Source of the DNA: an uncultured Vampirovibrio sp.
GTDB taxonomy: Bacteria > Cyanobacteriota > Vampirovibrionia > Gastranaerophilales > Gastranaerophilaceae
Reading direction: 5' to 3'
DNA length: 35,549 nt
Assembly (NCBI GenBank): GCA_910577635.1
Contig: CAJTNR010000019.1
Span: forward strand, 1,689-37,237
Shown: one piece after another, positions 1-7,143 of the stretch
Layout: every line of letters starts with the position of its first letter
Numbering within the stretch: the first letter of the stretch is position 1
The notes under the pieces: model-generated
Seen by the model: the letters and a program-made list of their open reading frames with translations, nothing else
Databases searched by the model: none
Told to the model about the DNA's origin: nothing
Made by a program: the position numbers and the translations under genes

Positions 1-516
1 ATTATTGCCATTGTAGCAATATTATACTTAAGAACAATTGTTCACTTTTTTATAGCAAAAAGACTTGGAATAATTCAATTTTTTAACAAAAAACCATTAT
101 TAATAAGTTTAATTGTGACCTATGCAATTGATTACTTTGTTACTTATACCAATCCTTTTTATAATTATGACGAACAATACTGGTTTTTTTCTACACCGAC
201 CAGCATTATTGTTTTCTTTTTTCTAACAATAACTTTTACAAGTCTTTATGTAATATATAAAATAGCAAAAGGTTTAAGTAAAAAATTTTCCTGGATTAAG
301 AAATTGTATCCTCAGTTTCTTGATAAACTATCAAATACAAAAAGCATTTTTTTAGTTCTTCTTATTTGTTTTTATAGACTAAAACACCCCATACTAATTG
401 AAGGTAGCATAGAAGAAATTATCCAAAACCGTTTTTTATATATTGCAATTGCTATTTTTTCAGGATTTTTTATTTATAATTTAATAAATTTTTACAATAA
501 AAAAAAGCTGCACTAA
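1..516 (+). CDS. C-terminal part of a polytopic membrane protein (5' end outside window)
   Basis: The reading frame is open from the first base to a TAA at 514-516, giving 171 visible residues, so the gene begins upstream of the window. The internal GTG at 115 has no ribosome binding site and should not be taken as a start. The visible part is very hydrophobic: segments near residues 1-18, 37-50, 65-85, 115-125 and 142-165 look like membrane helices, separated by short basic loops (for example around KKFSWIKK). There is no catalytic motif I recognise. A multi-spanning acyltransferase, polymerase or transporter would all fit. The gene ends inside a strong hairpin that also serves the convergent HU gene. 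Confidence 0.7.
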   Translation: MIAIVAILYLRTIVHFFIAKRLGIIQFFNKKPLLISLIVTYAIDYFVTYTNPFYNYDEQYWFFSTPTSIIVFFFLTITFTSLYVIYKIAKGLSKKFSWIKKLYPQFLDKLSNTKSIFLVLLICFYRLKHPILIEGSIEEIIQNRFLYIAIAIFSGFFIYNLINFYNKKKLH

Positions 517-530
517 GGTACAGCTTTTTT
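501..530. terminator. bidirectional intrinsic terminator
   Basis: AAAAAAGCTG (501-510) and CAGCTTTTTT (521-530) are perfect reverse complements around a 10-nt loop. This gives a hairpin with a T-run on either strand. It overlaps the stop codon of the plus-strand membrane protein and lies 20 bases after the stop of the minus-strand HU gene, so it can end both transcripts. Confidence 0.85.
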
Positions 531-549
531 TAAGAACAAATTGCAAGAA

Positions 550-822
550 CTATTTTACTAATTCTTTGAATTTTTTACCAGCAGAGAATGCAGGAACAGT
601 TTTTGCAGCAATTTTAATTTCTTTTCCTGTTTGAGGATTTCTGCCTGTTCTTGCAGCTCTTTTTCTAGCTTCAAAAGTACCAAAACCAACTAAGGTAACT
701 TTTTGTTTTTTAGCTACGGTTTTTTGAATTGTTTCAATAACAGCACCAATGATTTCTGCTGTGTCTTTTTGAGACATCTTAGCACTTGCTGCAACTGCTT
801 TTACCAATTCTTCTTTGTTCAT
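550..822 (-). CDS. hup: HU family DNA-binding protein
   Basis: At 90 residues it has the exact length of HU. HU is a nucleoid-associated histone-like dimer that bends and compacts DNA without strong sequence specificity. The helical N-terminus (residues 1-40) is followed by VTLVGFGTFEARKRAARTGRN (residues 42-62) and TGKEIKI, the standard beta-arm with its basic residues and Pro-containing tip (RNPQTG). The start is ATG with AGGAG about 6 bases upstream. A sigma70-type promoter lies at 853-880. It is monocistronic, between a terminator and the spoIID-like gene. IHF is the alternative family, but the sequence reads as HU. Confidence 0.95.
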   Translation of the reverse strand: MNKEELVKAVAASAKMSQKDTAEIIGAVIETIQKTVAKKQKVTLVGFGTFEARKRAARTGRNPQTGKEIKIAAKTVPAFSAGKKFKELVK

Positions 823-852
823 ATCTAACTCCTAATATAATAACACCCTTTT

Positions 853-880
853 ATTATATCCATTAATTAAACTTTTGCAA
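853..880 (-). promoter_or_regulatory. sigma70-type promoter of the HU gene
   Basis: On the minus strand there is TTGCAA (880-875), a 16-bp spacer and TATAAT (858-853). Transcription should start near 846, leaving a leader of about 25 nt that contains the AGGAG site of the HU gene. Confidence 0.65.
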
Positions 881-893
881 GGGTTTTTGGGAA

Positions 894-1769
894 TTATTCA
901 GATTTTGTTTTAAGTCTTGCAAAACTTATATCTTTATAAAAATAGTTCAAAATTTGACGGGCGCTAAACCCTTTATTAGCAAGATTATTAGCTCCGTATT
1001 GACTCATTCCTACACCGTGTCCGTTTTTCTTAATTCCCTTGTCGTATGAATCAACAGATTGAATATAGGGTAAATCTCTGCTCCAAATTTCTCCTGATTG
1101 AATTGTTTTTCCGCCCGAGGAAGCATGGTAATAGGCAGGAATAATCTTATGATCATAAGTTAAGACTTCACCTCTTGTGGATAATACAGCATAGGTTGTC
1201 TGGGGGGTTTCACTTGTAGCACCGCCATAGGCTTGATCGGCGGGGGTATCTTTTAAATCGTAGCCAGACAATCCGTGTTTATTTAAATTTGCTAAAGCAT
1301 AGCTTCTTGCTGCGATTGCCTGCGCTTTATGCGCTTCAATATTCCACCTTGAAGGCATTTCACTTGGAACCACACCAAGCAGGTATTCCTCTAAAGGAAG
1401 GGAATTAACAATTGTTAAAGTTCCGCCTATGTTATAAATTATAATATCGCCTCGATACCAGCGTCTTTTTGTGGCTAAGAATCCTTTTTTATCTGGATTA
1501 TGGATAAAAACAGCATTAGTAGAACAATCGTAGTATCTTCCCTTGACTTTAATAGCAATGGAAGATCCGAAAGCTTTTATTGAATAGGGCAAAAAAGACC
1601 TTGAAACAAAAAGAAGCTTACCGGTTGCAGCATCTGAAAACTCGGCATTCTGGCTGCTTCCGACATAAGTGTGCCTGACTCCTTCGCCAAGTCCTATTCT
1701 AATAGCATAGACTTTAGTTGTCAGAAACAAAAACAAGATAAATATAATTATAATATTTTTTCGATTCAT
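894..1769 (-). CDS. SpoIID/LytB-domain peptidoglycan lytic enzyme, exported
   Basis: The 291-residue protein has an N-terminal hydrophobic signal (residues 4-22, ending VYA). The SpoIID domain begins near residue 115. Visible motifs are LPLEEYLLGVVPSEMP (residues 124-139), in which E137 matches the catalytic glutamate of SpoIID lytic transglycosylases, AIAARSYAL (151-159), and GHGVGMSQYGA (250-260). SpoIID cleaves stem-free glycan chains during sporulation. Homologues in non-sporulating bacteria, including cyanobacteria, are thought to act in cell wall remodelling or division. The stretch between the YIQSVDSY segment and GHGVGMSQ is shorter than in typical SpoIID, so it is a compact version. 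No Shine-Dalgarno is seen; the -10 box lies 6 nt before the ATG (see promoter entry). Confidence 0.88.
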   Translation of the reverse strand: MNRKNIIIIFILFLFLTTKVYAIRIGLGEGVRHTYVGSSQNAEFSDAATGKLLFVSRSFLPYSIKAFGSSIAIKVKGRYYDCSTNAVFIHNPDKKGFLATKRRWYRGDIIIYNIGGTLTIVNSLPLEEYLLGVVPSEMPSRWNIEAHKAQAIAARSYALANLNKHGLSGYDLKDTPADQAYGGATSETPQTTYAVLSTRGEVLTYDHKIIPAYYHASSGGKTIQSGEIWSRDLPYIQSVDSYDKGIKKNGHGVGMSQYGANNLANKGFSARQILNYFYKDISFARLKTKSE

Positions 1770-1775
1770 AATATA

Positions 1776-1804
1776 AGAATATAAAAAACTGCACCTTTAA
1801 TCAA
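1776..1804 (-). promoter_or_regulatory. promoter of spoIID-like gene, predicted leaderless
   Basis: Minus strand TTGATT (1804-1799), a 17-bp spacer and TATTCT (1781-1776), then 6 nt to the ATG at 1769. Transcription would begin at or next to the A of the start codon. There is no purine-rich ribosome site before the ATG. Confidence 0.5.
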
Positions 1805-1910
1805 GATTTTATCATTTTTTTGTTAACAAGTACATTGCTGTATTAATACTTAATCTAATGAAAATGAATTAAAAATTTAATAAAATAATTGTGAAAAGTG
1901 GTGTATTACT

Positions 1911-2132
1911 ATGCAAGTCGAACAAAACTTACAAGAAACTAAAGTTAAAGAATACATTAATAAATATATTAAGGAGCTTCAAAGACACTTCGAGGTTCCA
2001 GATAAAAAAATGCGTTTACTTTTATTGGAAGTTTATAAAGACTTAAAACCCGAAGGGTTTATTAAAATTTTTAAATCTATGGTAAAATCCTTTTATGATA
2101 AAAAAATAAAAGGAAAAACCAATGCAGATTAA
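1911..2132 (+). CDS. small hypothetical protein, coupled to MBL hydrolase
   Basis: This is a 73-residue, Lys/Glu-rich, probably all-helical soluble protein (KEYINKYIKELQRHF, then KKMRLLLLEVYKDL). There is no signal peptide, Cys cluster or recognised domain. Its last 11 bases overlap the ATG of the following hydrolase gene, so the two are probably translated together. The start is ATG at 1911; upstream only a weak GTGG purine stretch could serve as ribosome site. I do not recognise a family. Its reality is supported by the overlap, by coding-like codon use and by the absence of a competing frame. Confidence 0.65.
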   Translation: MQVEQNLQETKVKEYINKYIKELQRHFEVPDKKMRLLLLEVYKDLKPEGFIKIFKSMVKSFYDKKIKGKTNAD

Positions 2133-2757
2133 AACTTATCCCAATGGAATTTATGGCGCGACAACTTATCTTGTTTTTGATGAAACTTCAAGGGAAGCTG
2201 CAATTGTTGACTGCACAAGTTCGGTGGATGAAATTGCAAAAACAATTAAGAATAATAATATCAATTTAAAGTATATTCTAATTACCCATGGGCATTTTGA
2301 CCATGTTTATTGTGTTCAAAAAATGAAAGAAAAGTTTCCTAACAGCCTTGTTCTTATGCACAAAGACGATTCTACTCTGTTGAATCAAGTTCAAACCCAA
2401 TGCGCAATGGCGGGAGTTGAAGGGATAAGCGTTCCTTGCATTGATGGATTAGTTGATGAAAAAAGCCATAATCTGCTCTTAGGAAAAACTGAAATTAAAG
2501 TTATTCACACCAAAGGTCACTCCAAAGGAGGAGTTTGTTATTTGATTGATAATTCTTTGTTTTCAGGAGATACTTTATTCCTTGAATCAATAGGAAGGTG
2601 CGATTTATTCGGAGGGGATTATAAAGAAATTGAAAAAAGCATTAAAGAAAAACTATTTACCCTTGATGATTCAATAGTTGTTTACCCAGGACACGGGGAT
2701 AAAACAACAATAGGACACGAAAAAAAATATAACCCCTATTTTGGGTCTAATTATTAA
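2122..2757 (+). CDS. metallo-beta-lactamase-fold hydrolase (glyoxalase II-like)
   Basis: This is a 211-residue, one-domain MBL-fold enzyme. The metal-binding set is complete: THGHFDH at residues 55-61 (H56, H58, D60, H61), H133 in TKGHSKG, D150 in FSGDTLF, and H191 in PGHGD. The tail TIGHEKKYNPYF (196-207) is typical of the small YcbL/GloB-like group, which hydrolyses thioesters such as S-lactoylglutathione or related small substrates. It lacks the long C-terminal domain of classical glyoxalase II, so the true substrate is open. AGGA about 8 bases before the ATG provides a ribosome site, and the start overlaps the upstream small gene by 11 bases. The 3' end overlaps the convergent AbrB-like gene by 11 bases. 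Confidence 0.9.
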   Translation: MQIKTYPNGIYGATTYLVFDETSREAAIVDCTSSVDEIAKTIKNNNINLKYILITHGHFDHVYCVQKMKEKFPNSLVLMHKDDSTLLNQVQTQCAMAGVEGISVPCIDGLVDEKSHNLLLGKTEIKVIHTKGHSKGGVCYLIDNSLFSGDTLFLESIGRCDLFGGDYKEIEKSIKEKLFTLDDSIVVYPGHGDKTTIGHEKKYNPYFGSNY

Positions 2758-3064
2758 ATTTTTTAATAATTAATCTGTTATTATCAAGTTCAATATCTAA
2801 AAAATCTTTTTCAGGATCAATTTCTAAAAGCTCAAGAATTACAAGAGGAAAATTAAGCCCGAAAGAAGAGCTTCTTTTGATTAGTTTTTTAACAAATAAA
2901 CTATTCTCATTATCAGATTGAAGAGCCTTTCTTACAATAAGTTTTTTGTTATCAATAATTAAAACAATCCTATATTCATCCTTATTAAGCCCTAAAAGCT
3001 GAATTAAAGGCTTGTTTAAGTACAATTGCCAGGTATTGCCGGCGGTTGTAAGTCTTTTTTTCAA
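2747..3064 (-). CDS. AbrB-like protein with two swapped-hairpin halves, copy A
   Basis: The protein has 105 residues with an internal duplication. Residues 5-46 (TTAGNTWQLYLNKPLIQLLGL and onward) follow the SpoVT/AbrB or MazE pattern of GN-x-W/S, 'P..l...Lgl..de' and a final 'l.i.k' strand. Residues 59-102 (KLIKRSSSFGLNF..LELLEIDPE..FLDIEL) repeat the pattern. AbrB-fold proteins bind DNA, often as antitoxins or transition-state regulators, and two halves in one chain could mimic a dimer. The start appears to be TTG at 3064, with AAAGGA about 7 bases upstream. It is paralogous to the next gene upstream (3176-3496). No toxin gene is adjacent. The fold assignment is by eye. Confidence 0.72.
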   Translation of the reverse strand: MKKRLTTAGNTWQLYLNKPLIQLLGLNKDEYRIVLIIDNKKLIVRKALQSDNENSLFVKKLIKRSSSFGLNFPLVILELLEIDPEKDFLDIELDNNRLIIKKFNN

Positions 3065-3104
3065 AAAATATCCTTTTTAAAATTAATAATTATAATTCAT
3101 AATA

Positions 3105-3587
3105 AATTAACAATATATTTATAAATATTGAATAATAAAAGAATAATGTAGGTATATTAAAAGAATAAAATTTAATCAAAATTTTTTAATTAATAAAACT
3201 TTATCACATACCTCTAAGTTCAAAAAATCTGATTCAGGATTAATTTCCATTAATTCCAACAAAGGCCTGGCAAGATTTAAACCAAAACCCGAAGTTCTTT
3301 TTATTAATTTTTTTACTAAAAAATTTTTTGTATAATTTTTTTCCTCAAAGGCATCAATTTTCTGAACACTCAATATTTTATTTTCAATTTTTAATAAAAC
3401 AGTATATTCATCTTGATTGATGCCAAGAAGTTTTACAATAGGTTTATTCAAATAAAGTTGCCAAGTATTGCCAGCAGTTATCAAATTTTTTTTCACATTT
3501 AACCTTAAAATAACTTAATATATACATATTAAATTAATAATATAATTATAAATATTGTAAAATAAGTATATAATGTAAGTATAATTA
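3105..3587. repeat. related intergenic segments flanking tandem AbrB-like genes
   Basis: The segment 3105-3160 (upstream of copy A) and the segment 3531-3587 (upstream of copy B) align over about 56 bases, sharing ATAAATATTG and ATAATGTA-G/A-GTATA at matching spacing. The similarity sits at the same distance from each start codon, so the repeat unit is about 430 bp, one AbrB-like gene with its upstream region. The copy near 3570-3585 contains TATAAT boxes pointing toward the HAD gene. In the other copy the same strand runs antisense into AbrB-like copy B. Confidence 0.6.
3176..3496 (-). CDS. AbrB-like protein with two swapped-hairpin halves, copy B
   Basis: This 106-residue protein is a close paralogue of copy A. 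It shares TAGNTWQLYLNKP at residues 7-19, the following LLG(I/L)N(Q/K)DEY, and the second-half block KKLIKR-S-FGLN. Divergence is highest in the linker (residues 45-60). Translation probably starts at GTG 3496, with AAGG about 7 bases upstream. Non-coding DNA upstream of both copies is also related (3105-3160 compared with 3531-3587), so the duplication covered the gene plus its upstream region. A role as a DNA-binding regulator is inferred from the fold only. Confidence 0.72.
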   Translation of the reverse strand: MKKNLITAGNTWQLYLNKPIVKLLGINQDEYTVLLKIENKILSVQKIDAFEEKNYTKNFLVKKLIKRTSGFGLNLARPLLELMEINPESDFLNLEVCDKVLLIKKF

Positions 3588-3598
3588 AGGCATTAAAT

Positions 3599-3964
3599 AT
3601 GATAAAAGAAAAACAAACATTTAAACCCACAATACTGATAGATTTGGATGGGGTCTTGAATAAATACAAAGGAAAGTATGATGAAAATAAAATACCAATG
3701 CCAAAAGAAGGAGTAGAAAAATTTTTAGCTAAGCTAAATTTAGAATATAATCTTGTACTATTTACAACAAGAAATCTACTATATAGTGCAAAATGGTTAA
3801 TAAAATACAAATTAGATAAATATTTTGTAAATATTACTAATACTAAAAGTCCAGCATGTTTAATTTTAGATGACAGAGCAATTTGCTTTGAAGGAAATTA
3901 TGATATATTAATAAATAAAATCAAAAATTTCAAAGTATACTGGAAAATAAATAATAAAGCATAA
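3599..3964 (+). CDS. small HAD-superfamily phosphatase-like protein
   Basis: The 121-residue protein has the HAD core without a cap domain. Motif I is ILIDLDGVLN with D15 (nucleophile) and D17 (acid/base), motif II is LFTTRN (T56 or T57), and motif IV is LILDDRAICF with D91-D92 for Mg2+. The layout, with 'ITNTKSPACLILDDRA', resembles short HAD proteins often seen in phages and mobile regions. Its substrate cannot be read from the sequence. The ATG at 3599 has AAGG 8 bases upstream and TATAAT boxes at 3569-3574 and 3580-3585. The gene is notably AT- and Lys-rich beside atpD, which fits the idea that 2747-3964 is an accessory patch. Confidence 0.8.
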   Translation: MIKEKQTFKPTILIDLDGVLNKYKGKYDENKIPMPKEGVEKFLAKLNLEYNLVLFTTRNLLYSAKWLIKYKLDKYFVNITNTKSPACLILDDRAICFEGNYDILINKIKNFKVYWKINNKA

Positions 3965-4036
3965 TACCATTTTAAATGTTCCTCATATAAAAGGTTGAAT
4001 TTATTTAAAGATTAATAAAAAAATTAATTCTTTAGC

Positions 4037-4070
4037 TATAATCTATAATGACTGGTTATTAATAAGGGAG
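4037..4070 (+). promoter_or_regulatory. atpD promoter -10 boxes and ribosome site
   Basis: Two TATAAT boxes (4037-4042 and 4044-4049) lie before the atpD start, with AAGGGAG at 4064-4070, 5 bases before the ATG. No convincing -35 hexamer is visible. The promoter call rests on the -10 boxes and on the unrelated gene upstream. Confidence 0.45.
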
Positions 4071-4075
4071 CAGAT

Positions 4076-5482
4076 ATGGCTAATAATGAAGGAATAATTA
4101 CCCAGATAATAGGTCCTGTTATTGATGTTAAGTTCGAAGACGGGGTTCTACCGCAAATATATGATGCACTTGAAATTTACACAGATAATGGCAAAACTAC
4201 AGTTGAAGTACAGCAGCTGCTTGGTGAAAACACTGTTCGAACAGTTGCAATGTCATCTACTGACGGATTAAAAAGAGGTGCCCGTGTAGTTAATACCCAA
4301 AACCCAATCAAAGTTCCTGTCGGCAAGGGGATATTAGGAAGAATAATGAATGTATTAGGCGAACCTGTTGATAATCAAGGCGAAGTTCAAGCAGAGGATA
4401 AATTCCCAATCCATAGACCCAGTCCCAAGTTAACAGAACAGAATACGGATATTGAAATCTTAGAAACAGGAATTAAAGTAATAGATTTGCTTATGCCATA
4501 TCAAAAAGGCGGAAAAATCGGTCTTTTTGGAGGTGCTGGTGTTGGAAAAACCGTATTAATTATGGAGTTAATCCACAATATAGCACAAGCTCACGATGGG
4601 GTTTCGGTTTTCGGAGGGGTTGGAGAAAGAACCCGTGAAGGAAACGATTTGTATAATGAAATGAAAGAATCAGGGGTAATTGATAAGGTTGCACTTATCT
4701 ACGGTCAAATGAATGAACCCCCGGGAGCCCGTATGAGAGTAGGGCTTTCAACTTTAACCTGTGCTGAATATTTTAGAGATGTTACCCATCAAGATGTACT
4801 TTTGTTTATTGACAATATCTTCCGTTTTGTTCAAGCAGGTTCGGAAGTTTCAGCACTATTAGGAAGAATGCCTTCTGCAGTTGGTTATCAGCCGACATTA
4901 TCACAAGAAGTCGGAGAACTGCAAGAAAGAATTACTTCCACTAAAGATGGCTCGATAACCTCAGTACAAGCGGTTTACGTCCCTGCAGATGACTTAACAG
5001 ACCCAGCTCCTGCTACAACATTTACCCACTTGGATGCATCTGTTGTATTGTCAAGAAATATCGCTTCTTTAGGGATTTATCCCGCCTGCGATCCTTTAGA
5101 GAGCTCATCAAGAGCGCTTGATCCTAATATAATCGGGAATGAGCACTACGAAGTTGCAAAACAGGTGCTTGAAATTCTACAGAAGTATAAAGATTTGCAA
5201 GATATTATTGCAATATTAGGCATGGATGAACTATCAGAAGAAGATAAGCTTATAGTTAACAGGGCAAGAAAAATTCAAAAATTCTTATCCCAGCCTTTCT
5301 TTGTCGCAGAACAGTTTTCAGGTGCTAAAGGAAAGTATGTTAAACTTGAAGATTCAATCAAAGGTTTTAAAGAAATTATCGAAGGAAAACACGACACAAT
5401 CCCTGAACAAGCTTTCTATATGGCAGGAACAATTGAAGATGTGCTTGAAAAAGCAAAATCAGCTGAACTTCAAGAGGTTTAG
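4076..5482 (+). CDS. atpD: F1Fo ATP synthase subunit beta
   Basis: The 468-residue protein is full length for the catalytic F1 beta subunit, which makes ATP at the interface with alpha on the cytoplasmic face. The P-loop GGAGVGKT is at residues 152-159, GERTREGND at 183-191 carries the catalytic glutamate E184, LLFIDNIFRF (242-251) forms Walker B, and the regulatory DELSEED motif is intact. ATG follows AAGGGAG. atpC starts 3 bases after the stop, giving a two-gene unit. The alpha, gamma, delta and membrane subunits are not in the window. A separate beta-epsilon pair is the cyanobacterial and plastid arrangement rather than the usual complete operon. Confidence 0.98.
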   Translation: MANNEGIITQIIGPVIDVKFEDGVLPQIYDALEIYTDNGKTTVEVQQLLGENTVRTVAMSSTDGLKRGARVVNTQNPIKVPVGKGILGRIMNVLGEPVDNQGEVQAEDKFPIHRPSPKLTEQNTDIEILETGIKVIDLLMPYQKGGKIGLFGGAGVGKTVLIMELIHNIAQAHDGVSVFGGVGERTREGNDLYNEMKESGVIDKVALIYGQMNEPPGARMRVGLSTLTCAEYFRDVTHQDVLLFIDNIFRFVQAGSEVSALLGRMPSAVGYQPTLSQEVGELQERITSTKDGSITSVQAVYVPADDLTDPAPATTFTHLDASVVLSRNIASLGIYPACDPLESSSRALDPNIIGNEHYEVAKQVLEILQKYKDLQDIIAILGMDELSEEDKLIVNRARKIQKFLSQPFFVAEQFSGAKGKYVKLEDSIKGFKEIIEGKHDTIPEQAFYMAGTIEDVLEKAKSAELQEV

Positions 5483-5485
5483 ATA

Positions 5486-5896
5486 ATGACTGAAAAAATC
5501 CATTTAAAAGTTATTACCCATGAAAAAATCGTTTATGAAAAAGATATAGATGAGCTCTATGTTCAAGCAACAGATGGAAGAATCGGCTTTTTAAAGAACC
5601 ACGTCCCGACCATGTGCGCTCTTGGAATCGGTGTTACTAAGGCAATTAATGAAAACGAAAGTCAATGCATTGCAACAATGGGAGGAATCTTGCAGTTTTC
5701 AAACAATGAAGCAACAATTCTAACAGATGTTGCAGAACTTGACTGCGATATTGATATCGCAAGAGCTAACCAGGCAAAAGAAAGAGCACAGGCAAGATTA
5801 ATAGCAAAAGAAGACAATCTTGATATTATAAGAGCTCAAATTGCACTTTCTAAAGCAATTGCAAGAATCTCCGCTAAAGATAACAAACACTTTTAA
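5486..5896 (+). CDS. atpC: F1Fo ATP synthase subunit epsilon
   Basis: The 136-residue protein has the normal length for epsilon, the central-stalk subunit that couples rotation to catalysis and restrains ATP hydrolysis. The N-terminal beta-sandwich (residues 1-85) includes the family pattern DGRIGFLKNHVPTMCALGIG, and a helical hairpin (about 88-130: AKERAQARL and IALSKAIARIS) follows. Only 3 bases separate it from atpD, so they are co-transcribed and probably translationally coupled. No terminator hairpin is visible after it; the next gene has its own promoter-like sequence. Confidence 0.96.
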   Translation: MTEKIHLKVITHEKIVYEKDIDELYVQATDGRIGFLKNHVPTMCALGIGVTKAINENESQCIATMGGILQFSNNEATILTDVAELDCDIDIARANQAKERAQARLIAKEDNLDIIRAQIALSKAIARISAKDNKHF

Positions 5897-5934
5897 ATCT
5901 TTATCTAATCTTAATAAACTAAATTCTCAGTTTA

Positions 5935-5970
5935 TGCTACTATAGTTAAACAAGGAAAGTTTAAAGGAGA
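5935..5970 (+). promoter_or_regulatory. extended -10 promoter and ribosome site of aminotransferase gene
   Basis: TG at 5935-5936 followed by one base and TACTAT at 5938-5943 makes an extended -10 element. A strong AAAGGAG ribosome site precedes the ATG at 5976. There is no clear -35. Confidence 0.45.
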
Positions 5971-5975
5971 AGAAA

Positions 5976-7097
5976 ATGAGAATTCCTATTATTAATTCAA
6001 AACGTCAGTATGAATCAATTGCTGCTAAAGCTGAACAGGCGGTTTTAGAAGTAATGCGCTCGGGTTCTTATATTCTTGGTGAAAACAATAAAAAATTCGA
6101 ACAGGAAATGTGCGACTATCTTGATTGCAAAAACGCAATTGCCCTAAATTCAGGAACTGATGCACTGCACTTGGCACTAAGGGCTCTTGATATAGGAGAA
6201 GGGGATGAAGTTATCTCAACTGCTTTTACTTTTGTTGCAACAAGCGAATCAATAGGAATTGTCGGAGCAAAGCCTGTTTTTGTTGATATTGATGCTGATA
6301 CTTTTAATATTGATGCTAATAAAATTGAAGCTGCTATAACACCTAAAACCAAAGCAATAATCCCTGTTCATTTATACGGACAGCCTTGCGATATGGATAT
6401 AATTACAGATATTGCAAAACGTCACAATCTTTTTGTAATTGAAGATGCTTGTCAAGCAATCGGAGCTGAATATAAAGGTAAAAAAGCAGGAACAATAGGA
6501 GATATTGGCTGTTTTAGCTTCTATCCTACTAAAAACCTGGGCACCATGGGCGATGGCGGTATGGCAGTTACTAACTCAACTTACTTAAAAGATAGAATCC
6601 TTGCTCTTCGAAACCACGGAGGCGCAATTCGATACCACCATGATGAAATCGGGGTAAATTCAAGATTGGATGAAATCCAGGCGGCAATATTAAGAGTCAA
6701 ACTTCCTTATATTGATTCCTGGAATAAAAAAAGAAGAGAACACGCAAAATACTACAACGAACTGTTTTCTAAATGCAATTTAATTGAAACCCCTAAAGAA
6801 CTTGATGAAACCTATTGTGTTTATCATCAATATACAGTTAAGATTCCTAACAGAGATGAAGTTCATAAAATGTTGGCTGATTGCGGGATTGGTGCTATGA
6901 TTTACTATCCTATTCCGCTTCATTTGCAAAAAGTCCATGAAAAATTTGGTTTTAGGGAAGGCAGTTTAGCTAATACTGAAAAAAATACTAAACTTGTCCT
7001 ATCTTTACCAATGTTTGCTGAAATTACAAAAGAAGAACAAGAAACGGTAGCTAAAACTCTTATTGAATGTGTTCAAAAAACAGCTGCAATGGTATAA
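5976..7097 (+). CDS. DegT/DnrJ/EryC1/StrS family PLP aminotransferase
   Basis: The 373-residue protein has standard length for sugar aminotransferases, which transfer an amino group to nucleotide-linked keto-sugars for surface polysaccharides or glycans. The PLP-binding features are present: NSGTDALHLAL (residues 58-68), FTFVATSESI (85-93), IEDACQAIGAEYKGKKAG with D157 (155-172), and CFSFYPTKNLGTMGDGG with K186 as Schiff-base lysine (179-195). The C-terminal HLQ segment is also present. No sugar dehydratase, acetyltransferase or transferase gene is adjacent, so the specific sugar is unknown. It has its own extended -10 and strong ribosome site and appears monocistronic. Confidence 0.93.
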   Translation: MRIPIINSKRQYESIAAKAEQAVLEVMRSGSYILGENNKKFEQEMCDYLDCKNAIALNSGTDALHLALRALDIGEGDEVISTAFTFVATSESIGIVGAKPVFVDIDADTFNIDANKIEAAITPKTKAIIPVHLYGQPCDMDIITDIAKRHNLFVIEDACQAIGAEYKGKKAGTIGDIGCFSFYPTKNLGTMGDGGMAVTNSTYLKDRILALRNHGGAIRYHHDEIGVNSRLDEIQAAILRVKLPYIDSWNKKRREHAKYYNELFSKCNLIETPKELDETYCVYHQYTVKIPNRDEVHKMLADCGIGAMIYYPIPLHLQKVHEKFGFREGSLANTEKNTKLVLSLPMFAEITKEEQETVAKTLIECVQKTAAMV

Positions 7098-7108
7098 AAA
7101 CCAATAAT

Positions 7109-7141
7109 TTGCATAAGGTTTAACTTTATTATATGATAAAG
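7109..7141 (+). promoter_or_regulatory. promoter of nrtR-like gene with inverted repeat, predicted leaderless
   Basis: TTGCAT (7109-7114), a 17-bp spacer and TATGAT (7132-7137) are followed 6 nt later by the ATG at 7144, predicting a leaderless transcript. The inverted repeat CTTTAT-N6-ATAAAG (7124-7141) covers the -10 box. A site for autoregulation is plausible but unproved. Confidence 0.55.
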
Positions 7142-7143
7142 CT

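Noticed and set aside
115..516. Complete 133-residue gene starting at GTG 115
   Set aside because: The frame is open to the window edge with hydrophobic residues upstream and no ribosome site at 115, so it is the end of a longer gene.
3529..3810. 93-codon minus-strand frame opposite the HAD gene
   Set aside because: It overlaps a clear HAD motif gene on the other strand and has no start signals.
4232..4245. 14-bp palindrome ACTGTTCGAACAGT, SOS-box-like
   Set aside because: It lies inside atpD codons conserved at the protein level and is far from any promoter.
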